Counted from the stretch's first letter, positions 51,737-62,091 are shown. The stretch is 64,000 nt of DNA from Kangiella sediminilitoris (GCF_001708405.1 NZ_CP012418.1:434001-498000); one strand, 5' to 3'. The notes: generated by a model not told the origin, from the sequence alone. Translations and numbers: made by a program.

Positions 51737-53407
51737 TTACGATTTTGAGATTTTGCGGTACTTGATGCGGTGTGGCTGATCGGCATCGGCACCTAGGCGC
51801 CGTTTACGATCGGCTTCATATTCTTGATAGTTACCTTCGAACCAGACGGTTTCACTGTCACCTTCAAATGCCAGAATATGAGTAGCAATACGGTCAAGGA
51901 ACCAACGGTCGTGCGAGATAACTACAGCACAGCCCGGGAAGGCCAATAGCGCATCTTCCAGTGCACGTAAGGTCTCAACATCCAAGTCGTTGGTTGGCTC
52001 ATCCAGTAGCAATACGTTGCCGCCACTCTTAAGCAGCTTAGCCAGATGAACACGGTTACGCTCACCTCCCGACAGGTCGCCGATGCGTTTCTGTTGATCC
52101 GACCCTTTGAAATTAAAGCGGCCAACGTAGGCGCGAGATGGCGTTTCATAGGTGCCAACGGTAATAATATCCAGGCCGTCTGAAATTTCTTCCCAGACCG
52201 TTTTATTGTCGTCCAGCGAGTCACGACTCTGATCGACGTATGCTAAATCAACGGTCTCACCGATTTGAAGCTCACCAGAATCCGGTTGCTCCTGGCCGGT
52301 AATCATTTTGAACATGGTCGACTTACCCGCACCATTCGGACCGATAACACCGACGATACCACCTTGTGGCAAGTTAAAGTTCAAGTCGTTATATAGCAGC
52401 TTATCGCCAAATGTTTTGGTTAAGCCTTTGGCGGTAATAACCTGAGTACCCAGGCGCGGACCCGGTGGGATATACAGTTCGCGAGTTTCGTTGCGTTGCT
52501 GGAACTCTTTGCTCGATAGTTCTTCAAAGCGTGACATACGCGCTTTCGATTTGGCCTGACGACCTTTGGAATTGGCACGAACCCATTCCAGCTCTTCTTT
52601 CATGGTTTTCTGGCGAGAGGCTTCCTGCTTTTCTTCGATTTCAAGACGCTTAGCCTTTTGCTCCAACCATGAAGAGTAGTTACCTTCCCATGGAATACCT
52701 TCACCGCGATCCAGCTCCAGAATCCAGCCTGCAGCATTATCCAGGAAATAACGGTCGTGGGTAATCGCAACCACAGTACCGTTATAATCAACCAGGAAGC
52801 GTTCCAGCCATGCCACTGACTCTGCATCCAGGTGGTTGGTCGGCTCATCCAGAAGCAACATATCAGGATGTTCAAGCAATAAGCGGCAAATCGCTACACG
52901 GCGACGTTCACCACCAGAGAGGTTCTCCACCTTGGCATCCCATGCTGGAAGGCGTAGGGCGTCAGCTGCGCGCTCAAGGGTATTTTCAAGATTGTGACCA
53001 TCAGTCGCTTGAATAATCGCTTCAAGCTCACCCTGGCGCTTCGATAGTGCGTCAAAGTCGGCGTTTTCGTCAGCATAGGCGGCATAGACCTGATCCAGTT
53101 CGGCCAATGCTTCTTTAACGTGAGCAACTGACTCTTCAACGATTTCACGAACGGTTTTACTTTCGTCTAGCTGAGGTTCCTGCGGCAAATAACCGATTTT
53201 GGTACCCGGTTGTGGGCGAGCTTCACCATCATGATCCTGGTCGACACCAGCCATAATGCGTAATAGCGTCGATTTACCGGCACCATTAAGACCCAGCACA
53301 CCAATTTTTGCGCCCGGGAAGAAGGATAGAGAGATATCTTTTAAAATAGTTTTGTTCGGGGGAACCACTTTGCTCACCCGATTCATGGTATAAATGTATT
53401 GAGCCAT
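51737..53407 (-). CDS. ettA: Energy-dependent translational throttle protein EttA
   Basis: EttA is an ABC-F ATPase that binds the ribosomal E site and gates entry into elongation according to ATP/ADP ratio. The 556-residue length equals E. coli EttA (555). Two ABC cassettes are complete: Walker [10 protein letters not shown] at 39-47 and GPNGAGKST in the second half, and signatures LSGGERRRV and LSGGERNRV. The arm insertion and the linker rich in Arg/Lys ([16 protein letters not shown]) are present. It is a single gene; the next gene on this strand is the PilZ gene, 125 bases beyond, past a hairpin. Confidence 0.95.
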   Translation of the reverse strand: MAQYIYTMNRVSKVVPPNKTILKDISLSFFPGAKIGVLGLNGAGKSTLLRIMAGVDQDHDGEARPQPGTKIGYLPQEPQLDESKTVREIVEESVAHVKEALAELDQVYAAYADENADFDALSKRQGELEAIIQATDGHNLENTLERAADALRLPAWDAKVENLSGGERRRVAICRLLLEHPDMLLLDEPTNHLDAESVAWLERFLVDYNGTVVAITHDRYFLDNAAGWILELDRGEGIPWEGNYSSWLEQKAKRLEIEEKQEASRQKTMKEELEWVRANSKGRQAKSKARMSRFEELSSKEFQQRNETRELYIPPGPRLGTQVITAKGLTKTFGDKLLYNDLNFNLPQGGIVGVIGPNGAGKSTMFKMITGQEQPDSGELQIGETVDLAYVDQSRDSLDDNKTVWEEISDGLDIITVGTYETPSRAYVGRFNFKGSDQQKRIGDLSGGERNRVHLAKLLKSGGNVLLLDEPTNDLDVETLRALEDALLAFPGCAVVISHDRWFLDRIATHILAFEGDSETVWFEGNYQEYEADRKRRLGADADQPHRIKYRKISKS

Positions 53408-53482
53408 TAAAAGAATACTTAATTAGTAACAATGTTGCCGGCATTTTACATTGCTTGCACGGTTGAAGCTACAGGAGAGAGC

Positions 53483-55120
53483 ATGAAACACTTGAGTTTA
53501 TGGGGATTAGGGCTGGTTTTGAGTTTGCTGGGAAGCGCTACACTGGCATGTGTTACTCCTCAAGAGTTATACGCTGCTTCAGATCAGAGAGATCCTGAGC
53601 ATGATGCTTTTAACAAGGCCCTGAGCTGTCAGACGATTTCTACAGATAATTTAGAGGTCGTGCTTATCGCTCTAGGTCGTATTGGTGGCGAAAAAGCAGC
53701 TACTCGAATACTGCCTTATTTGAACCATGAAAATGCGCAGATACGCGAAGCGGCAGCATTTGCATTGGGTATTACTGCGGTTCCCAGTATGAGTGAACAA
53801 CTGGTTAAAGCGCTGAAACAGGAAAAGCAATCAGCGGTTAAATACCGTATAGCTGTAGCCATTGGAAACCTGGGGCACACTGAAGCACAGCAAGTGCTTA
53901 CAACTATTATTAATCAGTCTGAGGATTCGCAGGAGATCCGTGGTGCGCTACAAGGTTTGGTTAACCTCTCTTCATTCCATAGCTCCAGGTTAGGTTCGTT
54001 TGAAAATCTGAGTTCCAGTCAGTTATATAAAGCACTTTGGCAACCGGCAACCCAGCTCGAAGCAAGTTACTTAATGGCGCGTCGAAACCTGATGGAAATG
54101 ACGCAGGTGGATCTTGCTCTAAAGCAGCTGGATGCCCTTGAGCCAAAGGCGCAGGCAAAAATGGTACGTGCTTTGGCTAATACTGAGCTGGAAAAAGTGC
54201 TTCCTATGTTGCTGACTCATGTGCAACACGAAAATATAGGTGTCCGCGTTAATGCCATTCGTGGACTGGCAAACTTCCCAAAAAATCCTGCAGCGAGGGC
54301 TGGGGCCTTAATTGCTCTGCAACAAAAAGATGTTGCTAGTCAGGTAACTGCTTTACAGACATTACATAATGACTGGCTGGAAAGTGACAACATCTATCAG
54401 ACAGTAAAACAAAAGTTGTCCAGCGATAACAGTTGGGTCCAGTCTGAAGCTCTGATGGTGTTGATTAGAGCTGACAAAGCGGATGGTAAAACAGCTCAAA
54501 AGTGGGTTAGTAGTTCTGATCCAAACTTGCAACGCGCGGCTATTGCCTACTTCAGTAAAATGAAAGACAAAAAAATCTTACAGGAGCTGGCAGAGAGTGA
54601 TAAAGCAATTATTGCTCGCGGTGCCCAGCAGGCACTAAGCCCTGAACAGGAAACTCCGGGTAAGCCAAGCCGAACACCTGATGAACTTCCGGAGCTGGAT
54701 GCAGTGGTGTTATTGCAGACTACACAAGGCCCGGTAACTATAAAATTATTCGCCGATACGCCATACACTTCTGCTAACTTCATGCGACTGGTTAATGATG
54801 GGTACTATGACAACACTTACTTCCACCGAGTGATCCCTGATTTTGTAGCTCAGGGTGGCAGCAAAAGTGGTGACGGCTCGGGTTCTGTCGGCTATAGCAT
54901 TCGAGAAGAGCTATCCTATCGATCTCACCTTCCAGGAACAGTAGGGATGGCGACCTTAGGTAAAGATACCGGGGGAGGCCAATTCTTTATCAACACAGGG
55001 GCAAACTTACACCTCGATAGTAATTACACCATTTTTGGTGAAGTCATAGACGGCATGGAGAACGCCATGAAACTGGAGCAGAATGATAAGGTGGTTTCTG
55101 CTGAAGTGGTTGATGATTAA
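53483..55120 (+). CDS. Exported HEAT-repeat protein with C-terminal cyclophilin-type peptidylprolyl isomerase
   Basis: The 545-residue protein has a signal peptide (MKHLSLWGLGLVLSLLGSATLA), then helical HEAT-like repeats to about residue 385 (REAAAFALGITAVPSM; KYRIAVAIGNLGHTEAQQ; VRVNAIRGLANFPKNP), and a cyclophilin domain from about 405 with YYDNTYFHRVIPDFVAQGG and GGGQFFINTGAN. It would fold proline-containing proteins in the periplasm, with the HEAT region as a scaffold. ATG 53483 has AGGAGAGA just upstream; the longer frame to 53432 would hide the signal peptide. It is a single gene, followed by 560 bases without any other gene. Confidence 0.88.
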   Translation: MKHLSLWGLGLVLSLLGSATLACVTPQELYAASDQRDPEHDAFNKALSCQTISTDNLEVVLIALGRIGGEKAATRILPYLNHENAQIREAAAFALGITAVPSMSEQLVKALKQEKQSAVKYRIAVAIGNLGHTEAQQVLTTIINQSEDSQEIRGALQGLVNLSSFHSSRLGSFENLSSSQLYKALWQPATQLEASYLMARRNLMEMTQVDLALKQLDALEPKAQAKMVRALANTELEKVLPMLLTHVQHENIGVRVNAIRGLANFPKNPAARAGALIALQQKDVASQVTALQTLHNDWLESDNIYQTVKQKLSSDNSWVQSEALMVLIRADKADGKTAQKWVSSSDPNLQRAAIAYFSKMKDKKILQELAESDKAIIARGAQQALSPEQETPGKPSRTPDELPELDAVVLLQTTQGPVTIKLFADTPYTSANFMRLVNDGYYDNTYFHRVIPDFVAQGGSKSGDGSGSVGYSIREELSYRSHLPGTVGMATLGKDTGGGQFFINTGANLHLDSNYTIFGEVIDGMENAMKLEQNDKVVSAEVVDD

Positions 55121-55151
55121 AGTTTTGTTTTAGTTTTTCGCCCCTCGTCGA

Positions 55152-55185
55152 GTTCCTTTCTCTTAAGTGTGTAAGAGAAAGGAAC
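55152..55185. repeat. Strong hairpin at the left end of the repeat
   Basis: GTTCCTTTCTCTTA and TAAGAGAAAGGAAC pair perfectly over 14 bp with loop AGTGTG, 31 bases after the HEAT/cyclophilin stop. It may also end that transcript, although no T-run follows. Confidence 0.75.
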
Positions 55186-55632
55186 CAAAGAGAAGCACAC
55201 CCCAATATTGAGGTCATTTAAAAGAATGACTCCCTGTGTCGCTCAAAAATATTAAACGCACCAGAGTTTACAGCACTTCCATGTACTGAAAACTCTTATC
55301 AAAATCATCCACGATTTTGATTGCTATATTTGAGAGCTTCACAGCTCAATATTAAGGGGATAACAGTGCTGGACTGTACTTCAGTGCAAAAAACATTACT
55401 GCCGCTACACGAGTATAAATGATAGTCTATTTCTTACTGTATCGAATACACTCTAAAATTTAGCACCAATAATCCCGTAAACATTAGCCGCAACGGTTCA
55501 AAATTATAGCGTAAATTGGGCAGGGATAGCTCAATTTAATCAAGACGAAACAGGATGTTTCGTTTGATGGCGCTTAATAATTTTTAATCGTAAGGGAAGC
55601 CTTCAGGCCTAATGTTTGGGGCGAGTTTTTTG

Positions 55633-55663
55633 GTTCATTTTTTTGCTCGTACAAAAAATGAAC
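55633..55663. repeat. Hairpin at the right end of the repeat
   Basis: GTTCATTTTTTTG and CAAAAAATGAAC pair over 12 bp with one unpaired T and loop CTCGTA. It is the counterpart of the left-end hairpin and lies 20 bases from the GNAT stop. Confidence 0.7.
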
Positions 55664-55683
55664 GTTAAAGATTTAGAGGTAAA

Positions 55684-56163
55684 TTACAAAAACATCTCCA
55701 TCACAATATCGCATCGACTGTAGTCAACCCGTGATTCATGGTTGGTGAACTCTTTAAAGCCGAGCTGCTGATACAGTTTCATCGCAGGTTTAAGCTTGCG
55801 GTTAGACTCAAGAAACAGTCGTTTGCAGCCGCGCTTTTTTGCTTCTTCAATAATGGCTTTGGCTAGGAACTTGCCGACACCAGAGCCTTGATAGCCTTCG
55901 AGCACGCCCATCTTGGATAGTTCGTATTCATCTTCCGTCCATTTTTTTAGAGCACAGGCTGCAATGATCTCCCCAGAGTCATTGTCACGGGCGAAAAGTA
56001 TTTCTCCCCCAGTATCGATGAGGTAACGTTTGGGATCGTTAAGAACTCGTTTATCTTCATCTTCGATGACAAAATACTTCTCGATCCAGGCCTGGTTTAT
56101 GACTTTAAAGTCTTCTGCCAGCTCAGGACTGAAACGCTCGATTGAGATTTTATTTTTGCTCAT
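55684..56163 (-). CDS. GNAT-family N-acetyltransferase
   Basis: The 159-residue protein is a typical single-domain GNAT: IERFSPELAEDFKVINQAWIEKYF at the start, the central strands GGEILFARDNDSGEIIAACAL, the acetyl-CoA loop MGVLEGYQGSGVGKFLAKAI (Q/RxxGxG/A form QGSGVG), and the C-terminal LFLESNRKLKPAMKLYQQLGFKEF. The substrate is unknown. It diverges from the TerC-family gene over about 75 bases. Its 3' side faces the intergenic repeat. Confidence 0.9.
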   Translation of the reverse strand: MSKNKISIERFSPELAEDFKVINQAWIEKYFVIEDEDKRVLNDPKRYLIDTGGEILFARDNDSGEIIAACALKKWTEDEYELSKMGVLEGYQGSGVGKFLAKAIIEEAKKRGCKRLFLESNRKLKPAMKLYQQLGFKEFTNHESRVDYSRCDIVMEMFL

Positions 56164-56238
56164 AGACTTGAAACTCGAAATGACAAGATGCTGTGCTAGA
56201 ATGGCTTCAGTTTAACCAATAAATAAAGAGAACAACAG

Positions 56239-57054
56239 ATGGAACTATTCACGATAGAAAACTTATTTACCCTCGGTATGTTGATCGTCTTACAGGCCGT
56301 TCTGGGTTTTGATAACTTGCTTTATATCTCATTAGAGTCTAAGCGAGCACCGCTGGAAAAACAAAAGAAAGTACGCTGGTTAGGCATTGGTCTGGCGGTA
56401 GTACTCAGAATTATTTTATTGTTCCTCATCGTTAAATTGATTGGTTATGTCAAAGACACGCTATTTACTATTCAATGGGAAGGCGTCATAACGGGGACTT
56501 TTAATTTAGAAAGCATCATTGTCCTGTTTGGTGGTATTTTTATCATGTACACCGCGGTAAAAGAGATTTGGCACATGATGGCGCTGGAGGTAGGAGATGG
56601 CAAAGATCGAAAGCCGCAGTCAGCTGGGAAAATTATATTCCTGATTGTATTAATGAACCTGGTTTTCTCGTTTGATTCGATTCTAAGTGCCATGGCCCTG
56701 ACCGATAATTTCTGGATTATGGCCATCGCTATCATTTTAAGTGGTATTGCGATGATCTGGTTAGCTGATACGGTCTCAGCATTCCTGCAAAAGAATCGCA
56801 TGTTCGAAGTGTTGGGTTTATTTATTTTGTTGGTGGTTGGCATCATGCTGCTGGCCGATGGCGGACATAAGTCTGAGTTACACTTCTTCGGCTATCCAAT
56901 CGAGCCTATGAACAAGGCAACTTTCTATTTCGTTATCGCGGTGATGGTATTGAGTGATATTGTACAGTCGAAGTATCAGAAGATTCTGATGAAGAAGAAA
57001 GAAGCTGCTGCCCGAGCCAAGTTAGAGCAGGAGGCTCAGGAAGAAATTCTTTGA
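56239..57054 (+). CDS. TerC-family integral membrane protein
   Basis: The 271-residue protein has about seven helices with the TerC motifs of paired acidic residues in membrane segments: LGFDNLLYISLESKRAP early and LVFSFDSILSAMALTDNFW later; the FDN and FDS aspartates are the probable metal-binding residues. TerC/YkoY proteins export manganese or insert calcium/manganese into secreted proteins. The C-terminal tail is charged and coiled-coil-like. AAAGAGAA precedes the ATG. The short upstream gap has no room for a yybP-ykoY riboswitch. A terminator follows at 57061-57085. Confidence 0.85.
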   Translation: MELFTIENLFTLGMLIVLQAVLGFDNLLYISLESKRAPLEKQKKVRWLGIGLAVVLRIILLFLIVKLIGYVKDTLFTIQWEGVITGTFNLESIIVLFGGIFIMYTAVKEIWHMMALEVGDGKDRKPQSAGKIIFLIVLMNLVFSFDSILSAMALTDNFWIMAIAIILSGIAMIWLADTVSAFLQKNRMFEVLGLFILLVVGIMLLADGGHKSELHFFGYPIEPMNKATFYFVIAVMVLSDIVQSKYQKILMKKKEAAARAKLEQEAQEEIL

Positions 57055-57060
57055 GAGAAA

Positions 57061-57085
57061 AAAGCCCGCCAACTGGCGGGCTTTT
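57061..57085. terminator. Bidirectional terminator between terC-family gene and uvrA
   Basis: AAAGCCCGCC and GGCGGGCTTT pair perfectly around an AACT loop, preceded by extra A residues and followed by TTATATTT. It serves the convergent genes ending at 57054 and 57107. Confidence 0.92.
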
Positions 57086-57106
57086 ATATTTAGAGGGATA
57101 TGGAGT

Positions 57107-59926
57107 TTAAAGCATCGGCTTTAAATATTTCCCGGTATAACTGCCTTTTTCTTTTGCGACATCTTCTGGCGTTCCTGTTGCGATAATCTTACCACCTTTG
57201 CTACCACCCTCTGGGCCAAGATCGACGATCCAGTCTGCGGTTTTAATTACATCAAGGTTGTGTTCGATGACCACCACTGTATTACCGTGATCGCGTAGAC
57301 GATGCAGCACTTTCAGAAGCTGATTGACGTCGTGGAAGTGTAGACCCGTCGTTGGCTCATCCAGGATATATAGCGTCTGCCCTGTATCACGTTTCGATAA
57401 TTCACGTGATAGTTTAACCCGTTGTGCCTCACCGCCTGATAACGTAGTAGCGGCCTGACCGAGTTTAATATACGACAGTCCAACATCCATCAGGGTTTGA
57501 AGTTTTCGAGCAACCGCTGGAATCGCGTCAAAGAACTCACGCGCGTCTTCAACCGTTAGCTCTAACACTTGGTGAATGTTTTTGCCTTTGTATAGGACTT
57601 CTAATGTTTCGCGGTTATAGCGTTTGCCTTTACACACATCACAGGCAACATAGACGTCAGGCAGGAAGTGCATTTCTACTTTGATTACACCATCACCCTG
57701 GCAGGCTTCGCAGCGTCCGCCCTTAACGTTAAAACTGAAACGTCCCGGTTTGTAACCCCGTGCTCGCGACTCCTGCGTACCGGAGAACAGCTCACGAATC
57801 GGCGTAAAGATACCGGTGTAAGTCGCTGGGTTTGAACGCGGCGTTCTACCTATGGGGCTCTGGTCGATATCGACCACTTTATCGATGTGTTCTAAGCCAT
57901 CGATAGAGTCGTAAGCCTTTGGCTGTAGACTCGATTTATTGATCTTACGTGCAACGATCGGATACAGCGTATCGTTAATTAAGGTCGATTTACCTGAGCC
58001 GGAAACACCTGTGATACAGGTTAGTAATCCAACCGGTAAATCCAGATTCACTTGATTCAGGTTGTTGCCGGTAGCACCTTTAACGGAAATAAACTTTTTG
58101 TTATCGGCTTTAGTGCGCTCGACAGGCACTTCAATTTTTAACTCGCCAGTTAAGTACTTAGCGGTAAGAGAATCTTTCTTTTTTAGAATATCTTTCAGCT
58201 CACCCGCAGCGACGACTTCACCGCCATGAACACCGGCACCTGGGCCAATATCCACGACGTAATCAGCAGCGCGAATAGCATCCTCATCATGCTCAACCAC
58301 GATAACGGTGTTACCCAGATCGCGAAGATGTTCCAGTGTTTTCAACAAGCGGTCATTATCTCGCTGATGCAAGCCAATGGATGGTTCATCCAGAATGTAC
58401 ATCACGCCTACCAGTCCTGCACCGATCTGGCTGGCGAGGCGAATACGCTGAGCTTCACCGCCCGATAATGTATCGGCGCTACGCTCCAGAGTAAGGTAGT
58501 CGAGACCAACATTAACCAGGAAGCCTAATCGTTCGCAAATCTCTTTCAGAACTTTGGCTGCAATTTCACCCTTTTGTCCCGGAAGGTCTAGTTTATTGAA
58601 GTAGGAGTGGCTGTCTTCAATCGACCAACGTGTGATTTCTGGAAGCGCTGTCCCTTCAATAAACACATTACGCGAGTTTTCATTGAGGCGAGTGCCATCA
58701 CAGCTGGAGCAACTCTGGGTTGTCATGTACTTCTGAAGTTCTTCACGAACAGCGCCAGACTCGGTCTCATGATAGCGACGCTGCATGTTGGGAATTATCC
58801 CCTCAAAACGGTGTTTGCGATGATAGCTGTCACCCCTGTCATTGCTGTATTCGAAGTTAACCTGCGTCGAGCCACTGCCATGTAAGATGACATCCTGGAT
58901 TTTCTTCGGCAGGCTGCTCCAGGGTGCTTCGATATCGAATTCATAATGTTTTGATAGCGATTTCAGCATATGGAAGTAGTAGACGTTACGGCGATCCCAG
59001 CCACGAATCGCACCGCCAGCCAACGAAATATCTTCATTGGTTATGATCTTCTCAGGATCAAAGAACTGATCGACACCCAAACCATCACAGGTAGGGCAGG
59101 CCCCTGCTGGATTGTTGAAGGAGAAAATACGAGGTTCCAGCTCCTGAATCGAGTGACCGCAGGTAGGACAGGCGTATTTTGCTGAGAACACCATTTCGGG
59201 TGCCTTTGGATCATCCATTGCCGCCACGCGAGCAATACCGTCAGCCAGTTCAAGCGCTGTCTCAAAAGATTCTGCCAGGCGTTGCTGTAGATCAGGCTTA
59301 ACCTTAAAGCGATCCACGATGACTTCAATGGTGTGCTTTTTGCGTAACTCCAATTCTGGAGGGTTGGCTAGCTCATGCACCTCACCATTAATTCGGGCAC
59401 GGACGAAACCTTTGGCCTGTAGCTCCTGCATCAGCTGGATGTGCTCACCTTTACGGTTTTTCACGACAGGTGCCAATAGCATCAATTTCTCGCCAGCTTC
59501 TCTTTCCAGGACGGCATCCACCATCTGACTGATGGTCTGTGCTTCCAGTGGTAACTGGTGCTCGGGACAGTGTGGTGTACCGACACGGGCAAACAACAGG
59601 CGCAGATAGTCATAAATTTCTGTTATGGTACCTACCGTTGATCGAGGGTTATGTGAGGTCGACTTCTGCTCTATTGATATTGCTGGAGATAACCCTTCGA
59701 TGTGCTCCACATCGGGCTTTTCCATTAACGACAAAAACTGACGAGCATAAGCAGACAAAGACTCAACATAACGACGTTGGCCTTCGGCATATAAAGTATC
59801 AAAGGCGAGTGAGGACTTACCAGAGCCTGATAAGCCAGTAATTACAATTAATTTATCTCGAGGTAATACGAGGTCTACGTTCTTTAAGTTATGGGTCTTA
59901 GCACCGCGGATGTCGATATTATCCAT
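57107..59926 (-). CDS. uvrA: Excinuclease ABC subunit A
   Basis: UvrA is the damage-sensing ATPase of nucleotide excision repair, acting with UvrB. The 939-residue protein has both ABC cassettes: Walker [10 protein letters not shown] at 31-39 and [13 protein letters not shown] in the second half, signatures [12 protein letters not shown] and [12 protein letters not shown], and both zinc fingers (CPTCGHS...CPTCDG and CEACQGDG...CDVCKG). AGGAG precedes ATG 59926. It diverges from yajR, with ssb beyond; uvrA, an MFS gene and ssb are linked in other Gammaproteobacteria, and uvrA-ssb are neighbours in E. coli. A degenerate SOS-box-like sequence lies at 59940-59955. Confidence 0.97.
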   Translation of the reverse strand: MDNIDIRGAKTHNLKNVDLVLPRDKLIVITGLSGSGKSSLAFDTLYAEGQRRYVESLSAYARQFLSLMEKPDVEHIEGLSPAISIEQKSTSHNPRSTVGTITEIYDYLRLLFARVGTPHCPEHQLPLEAQTISQMVDAVLEREAGEKLMLLAPVVKNRKGEHIQLMQELQAKGFVRARINGEVHELANPPELELRKKHTIEVIVDRFKVKPDLQQRLAESFETALELADGIARVAAMDDPKAPEMVFSAKYACPTCGHSIQELEPRIFSFNNPAGACPTCDGLGVDQFFDPEKIITNEDISLAGGAIRGWDRRNVYYFHMLKSLSKHYEFDIEAPWSSLPKKIQDVILHGSGSTQVNFEYSNDRGDSYHRKHRFEGIIPNMQRRYHETESGAVREELQKYMTTQSCSSCDGTRLNENSRNVFIEGTALPEITRWSIEDSHSYFNKLDLPGQKGEIAAKVLKEICERLGFLVNVGLDYLTLERSADTLSGGEAQRIRLASQIGAGLVGVMYILDEPSIGLHQRDNDRLLKTLEHLRDLGNTVIVVEHDEDAIRAADYVVDIGPGAGVHGGEVVAAGELKDILKKKDSLTAKYLTGELKIEVPVERTKADNKKFISVKGATGNNLNQVNLDLPVGLLTCITGVSGSGKSTLINDTLYPIVARKINKSSLQPKAYDSIDGLEHIDKVVDIDQSPIGRTPRSNPATYTGIFTPIRELFSGTQESRARGYKPGRFSFNVKGGRCEACQGDGVIKVEMHFLPDVYVACDVCKGKRYNRETLEVLYKGKNIHQVLELTVEDAREFFDAIPAVARKLQTLMDVGLSYIKLGQAATTLSGGEAQRVKLSRELSKRDTGQTLYILDEPTTGLHFHDVNQLLKVLHRLRDHGNTVVVIEHNLDVIKTADWIVDLGPEGGSKGGKIIATGTPEDVAKEKGSYTGKYLKPML

Positions 59927-60140
59927 CTAGCTCCTGCCACTGTATGTTGTATCAATTGCGCCAATTATGACCAATTAAATGTGAATTAGGCGTCAGCCTG
60001 TCATTGGCTGCCGTTAATATAGTGATTTAGAAAATAAATTTGGTCTTTGCGCGATAAAATGCGAGAATCACAAACCGTTAACTATAGCGTGAAATGAGGC
60101 GTTCCGAAAAGCCTTTTACTGATTATTAGCGTATTCATTT

Positions 60141-61511
60141 ATGAAGTCCTCTTCCTTGACTAGTACAGAACGTCGATCTGCGGTTTCTCTCGCCAGTATT
60201 TTTGCTTTGCGCATGCTAGGGCTCTTTATGCTATTGCCTGTCATTCGGATATTAGGCGAGGATCTGGAAGGAGCAACGTTACCGCTATTAGGATTAGCCT
60301 TGGGTATTTATGGTCTGTCTCAGGCTATTCTGCAGCTTCCGTTGGGTGTGTTATCCGACAAGATTGGCCGTAAGCCAGTGATTTATGGTGGTTTGCTGAT
60401 ATTCATTGCAGGTAGTTTAGTCGCAGGGTTTTCTGAGTCGATCTGGGGGCTGATTGCCGGGCGTGCACTTCAAGGTGCAGGTGCAATTGCCAGTGCCGTA
60501 ATGGCCTTAGCGGCGGATCTAAGCCGACCACAGCAGCGCTCAAAAATGATGGCTATGATTGGTGCCAGTATCGGATTGGCATTTGCTATCTCACTGATTT
60601 TAGGCCCTTTGCTGGCTAACTGGCTGTCACTACAAGGACTGTTCTTTGTTATCGCAACACTGGCCTTTGTGGCCCTGGTCGTTGCCATGACCCTGGTTCC
60701 AAACGGGGAGCAAGCCAGCAAAGTCAGTTTAAACTTGAGTTTTGCTGAGCGTTGGCAACATGTTACGGCCAAGGGGCGTATATTTGTGTTGGCGCTTGCT
60801 GTGTTTGTTATTCACTGGTCATTAGTCGCTGTCTTTATGATAGTTCCTGAAAAACTAGAGATTAGCGGCTTCGAGCTAAGCCAGCACTCATGGATTTATT
60901 TAACTGTATTAGTCTTATCGATAGCCTTAATGGTTCCGATGATGCTGAGAGCCGAAAGAAAGAAAAAGCACCGTCAAATCATGCAGCTGGCTTTCTTTGT
61001 TATTGTATTAGCTTTGGCCAGTTTATTTACCGGGTTTACCCATATTGTATTCTGGCTGGTGGTGCTGACGTTATTCTTCGCAGGATTTAACCTGCTAGAG
61101 GCTAAACTGCCATCTACCGTTTCAAACTTGTTTGGGTCTCAATATCGGGGTACTGCTCTTGGTGTTTTTAGTACAAGCCAGTTTCTCGGGGCTTTTCTCG
61201 GAGGTAGCTTAACGGGTTATTTACTGCCAAAACTGGGTGTTGATGGTATCTTGTACCTCAATATAGGTTTGGCTGTTATTGCTGGATTGGCTTTATCGGC
61301 ACTGGGCAAACTGCCTGAAATTGAAAAAATTGTGATTCAGCTAAGCGATACTGATGAAAAGTCTGGGCAAAAAGCACAGATTTCTGCATTAAAAATGCCC
61401 GGAGTGATGGAAGCGGTTGCTAGTGGCACAGAGGGCAAGGTATATTTACAAGTTGATAAATCACGTATAAATCAAAAGGACTTGATGGCTCTAGGCCAAA
61501 TTGAAGGCTAG
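60141..61511 (+). CDS. yajR: YajR-like MFS transporter with C-terminal YAM domain
   Basis: The 456-residue protein (E. coli YajR 454) begins TERRSAVSLASIFALRMLGLFMLLPVI and has the MFS loop motif LSDKIGRKPVIYGG, the GRALQGAGAIASAVMALAADL segment and YRGTALGVFSTSQFLGAFLGG. After twelve helices it has a short soluble domain with a ferredoxin-like ending (MPGVMEAVASGTEGKVYLQVD), the YAM domain of YajR. The transported substrate is unknown. It lies between divergent uvrA and downstream ssb (36 bases), and it may share the ssb transcript. Confidence 0.9.
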   Translation: MKSSSLTSTERRSAVSLASIFALRMLGLFMLLPVIRILGEDLEGATLPLLGLALGIYGLSQAILQLPLGVLSDKIGRKPVIYGGLLIFIAGSLVAGFSESIWGLIAGRALQGAGAIASAVMALAADLSRPQQRSKMMAMIGASIGLAFAISLILGPLLANWLSLQGLFFVIATLAFVALVVAMTLVPNGEQASKVSLNLSFAERWQHVTAKGRIFVLALAVFVIHWSLVAVFMIVPEKLEISGFELSQHSWIYLTVLVLSIALMVPMMLRAERKKKHRQIMQLAFFVIVLALASLFTGFTHIVFWLVVLTLFFAGFNLLEAKLPSTVSNLFGSQYRGTALGVFSTSQFLGAFLGGSLTGYLLPKLGVDGILYLNIGLAVIAGLALSALGKLPEIEKIVIQLSDTDEKSGQKAQISALKMPGVMEAVASGTEGKVYLQVDKSRINQKDLMALGQIEG

Positions 61512-61547
61512 ACACAAGACAGAATTTATAAAGAATAGGAGTACTAC

Positions 61548-62030
61548 ATGGCCAGTCGTGGCGTTAATAAAGTTATATTAGTTGGTAATCTTGGTAAAGA
61601 TCCTGAGATCCGCTACACAGCGGATGGTCGTGCTATTGCGAATATCACGGTAGCGACCTCCGAGTCATGGAGAGATAAGAGTTCAGGGCAGCAGCAAGAA
61701 AAAACCGAATGGCACCGAGTGGTAATTTTCGGTAAATTGGCTGAAATTGCTGGAGAGTACTTACGTAAAGGTTCTCAGGTTTACTTCGAAGGTAAGCTGC
61801 AAACGCGTAAATGGCAGGACCAGTCAGGTCAAGACCGCTACACAACAGAGGTCGTGGTCGATATTAACGGGCAAATGCAGATGCTTGGCGGTCGTAGTGG
61901 CGGTGGTGGTGATACATCGTTTGGTGATAACAGTTCATTTGGTGGTCAGCAACAGAAGCCACAGAATCAACAGTCGCCACAACCAGCACCAGCAATGGAT
62001 GACGACTTTGATGATGACATTCCGTTCTAA
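61548..62030 (+). CDS. ssb: Single-stranded DNA-binding protein SSB
   Basis: SSB coats single-stranded DNA during replication, repair and recombination and recruits partners through its C-terminal tip. The 160-residue protein has the OB fold (1-112; [42 protein letters not shown]), a Gly/Gln/Pro-rich linker ([19 protein letters not shown]) and the acidic tip [11 protein letters not shown], so the interaction tail is intact. AGGAG precedes the ATG. It lies after yajR, with uvrA nearby on the other strand. Confidence 0.97.
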   Translation: MASRGVNKVILVGNLGKDPEIRYTADGRAIANITVATSESWRDKSSGQQQEKTEWHRVVIFGKLAEIAGEYLRKGSQVYFEGKLQTRKWQDQSGQDRYTTEVVVDINGQMQMLGGRSGGGGDTSFGDNSSFGGQQQKPQNQQSPQPAPAMDDDFDDDIPF

Positions 62031-62091
62031 TGTCATAAACGCCTTATATAATTATTAAATACAATAAATTAGCTTAACCAAGGAGACAATA

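Larger units (their letters stand above)
55140..55663. repeat. Composite intergenic repeat of two inverted, diverged copies
   Basis: This is the only gene-free stretch over 300 bases (55121-55683). Its left part, read on the minus strand from about 55320 to 55152, and its right part, read on the plus strand from about 55545 to 55663, share an ordered set of elements: small hairpins with GGA/GGAT loops, G(G/T)GCG(T/C)TTAATA with a T-run, CCTnAT..TTGGGG, and TTTGGTTC followed by a long hairpin. They look like two copies of one unit arranged back to back. Hairpins: 55152-55185 (14 bp perfect), 55213-55230, 55299-55320, 55545-55563, 55633-55663. No coding potential seen. Confidence 0.6.

Noticed and set aside
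56164-56238. Manganese (yybP-ykoY) riboswitch before the TerC-family gene
   Set aside because: The gap to the divergent GNAT gene is only 75 bases and contains no matching stems.
57107-59926. Open frames on the plus strand within uvrA
   Set aside because: uvrA is complete and conserved across both ABC cassettes; the opposite frames lack family similarity.
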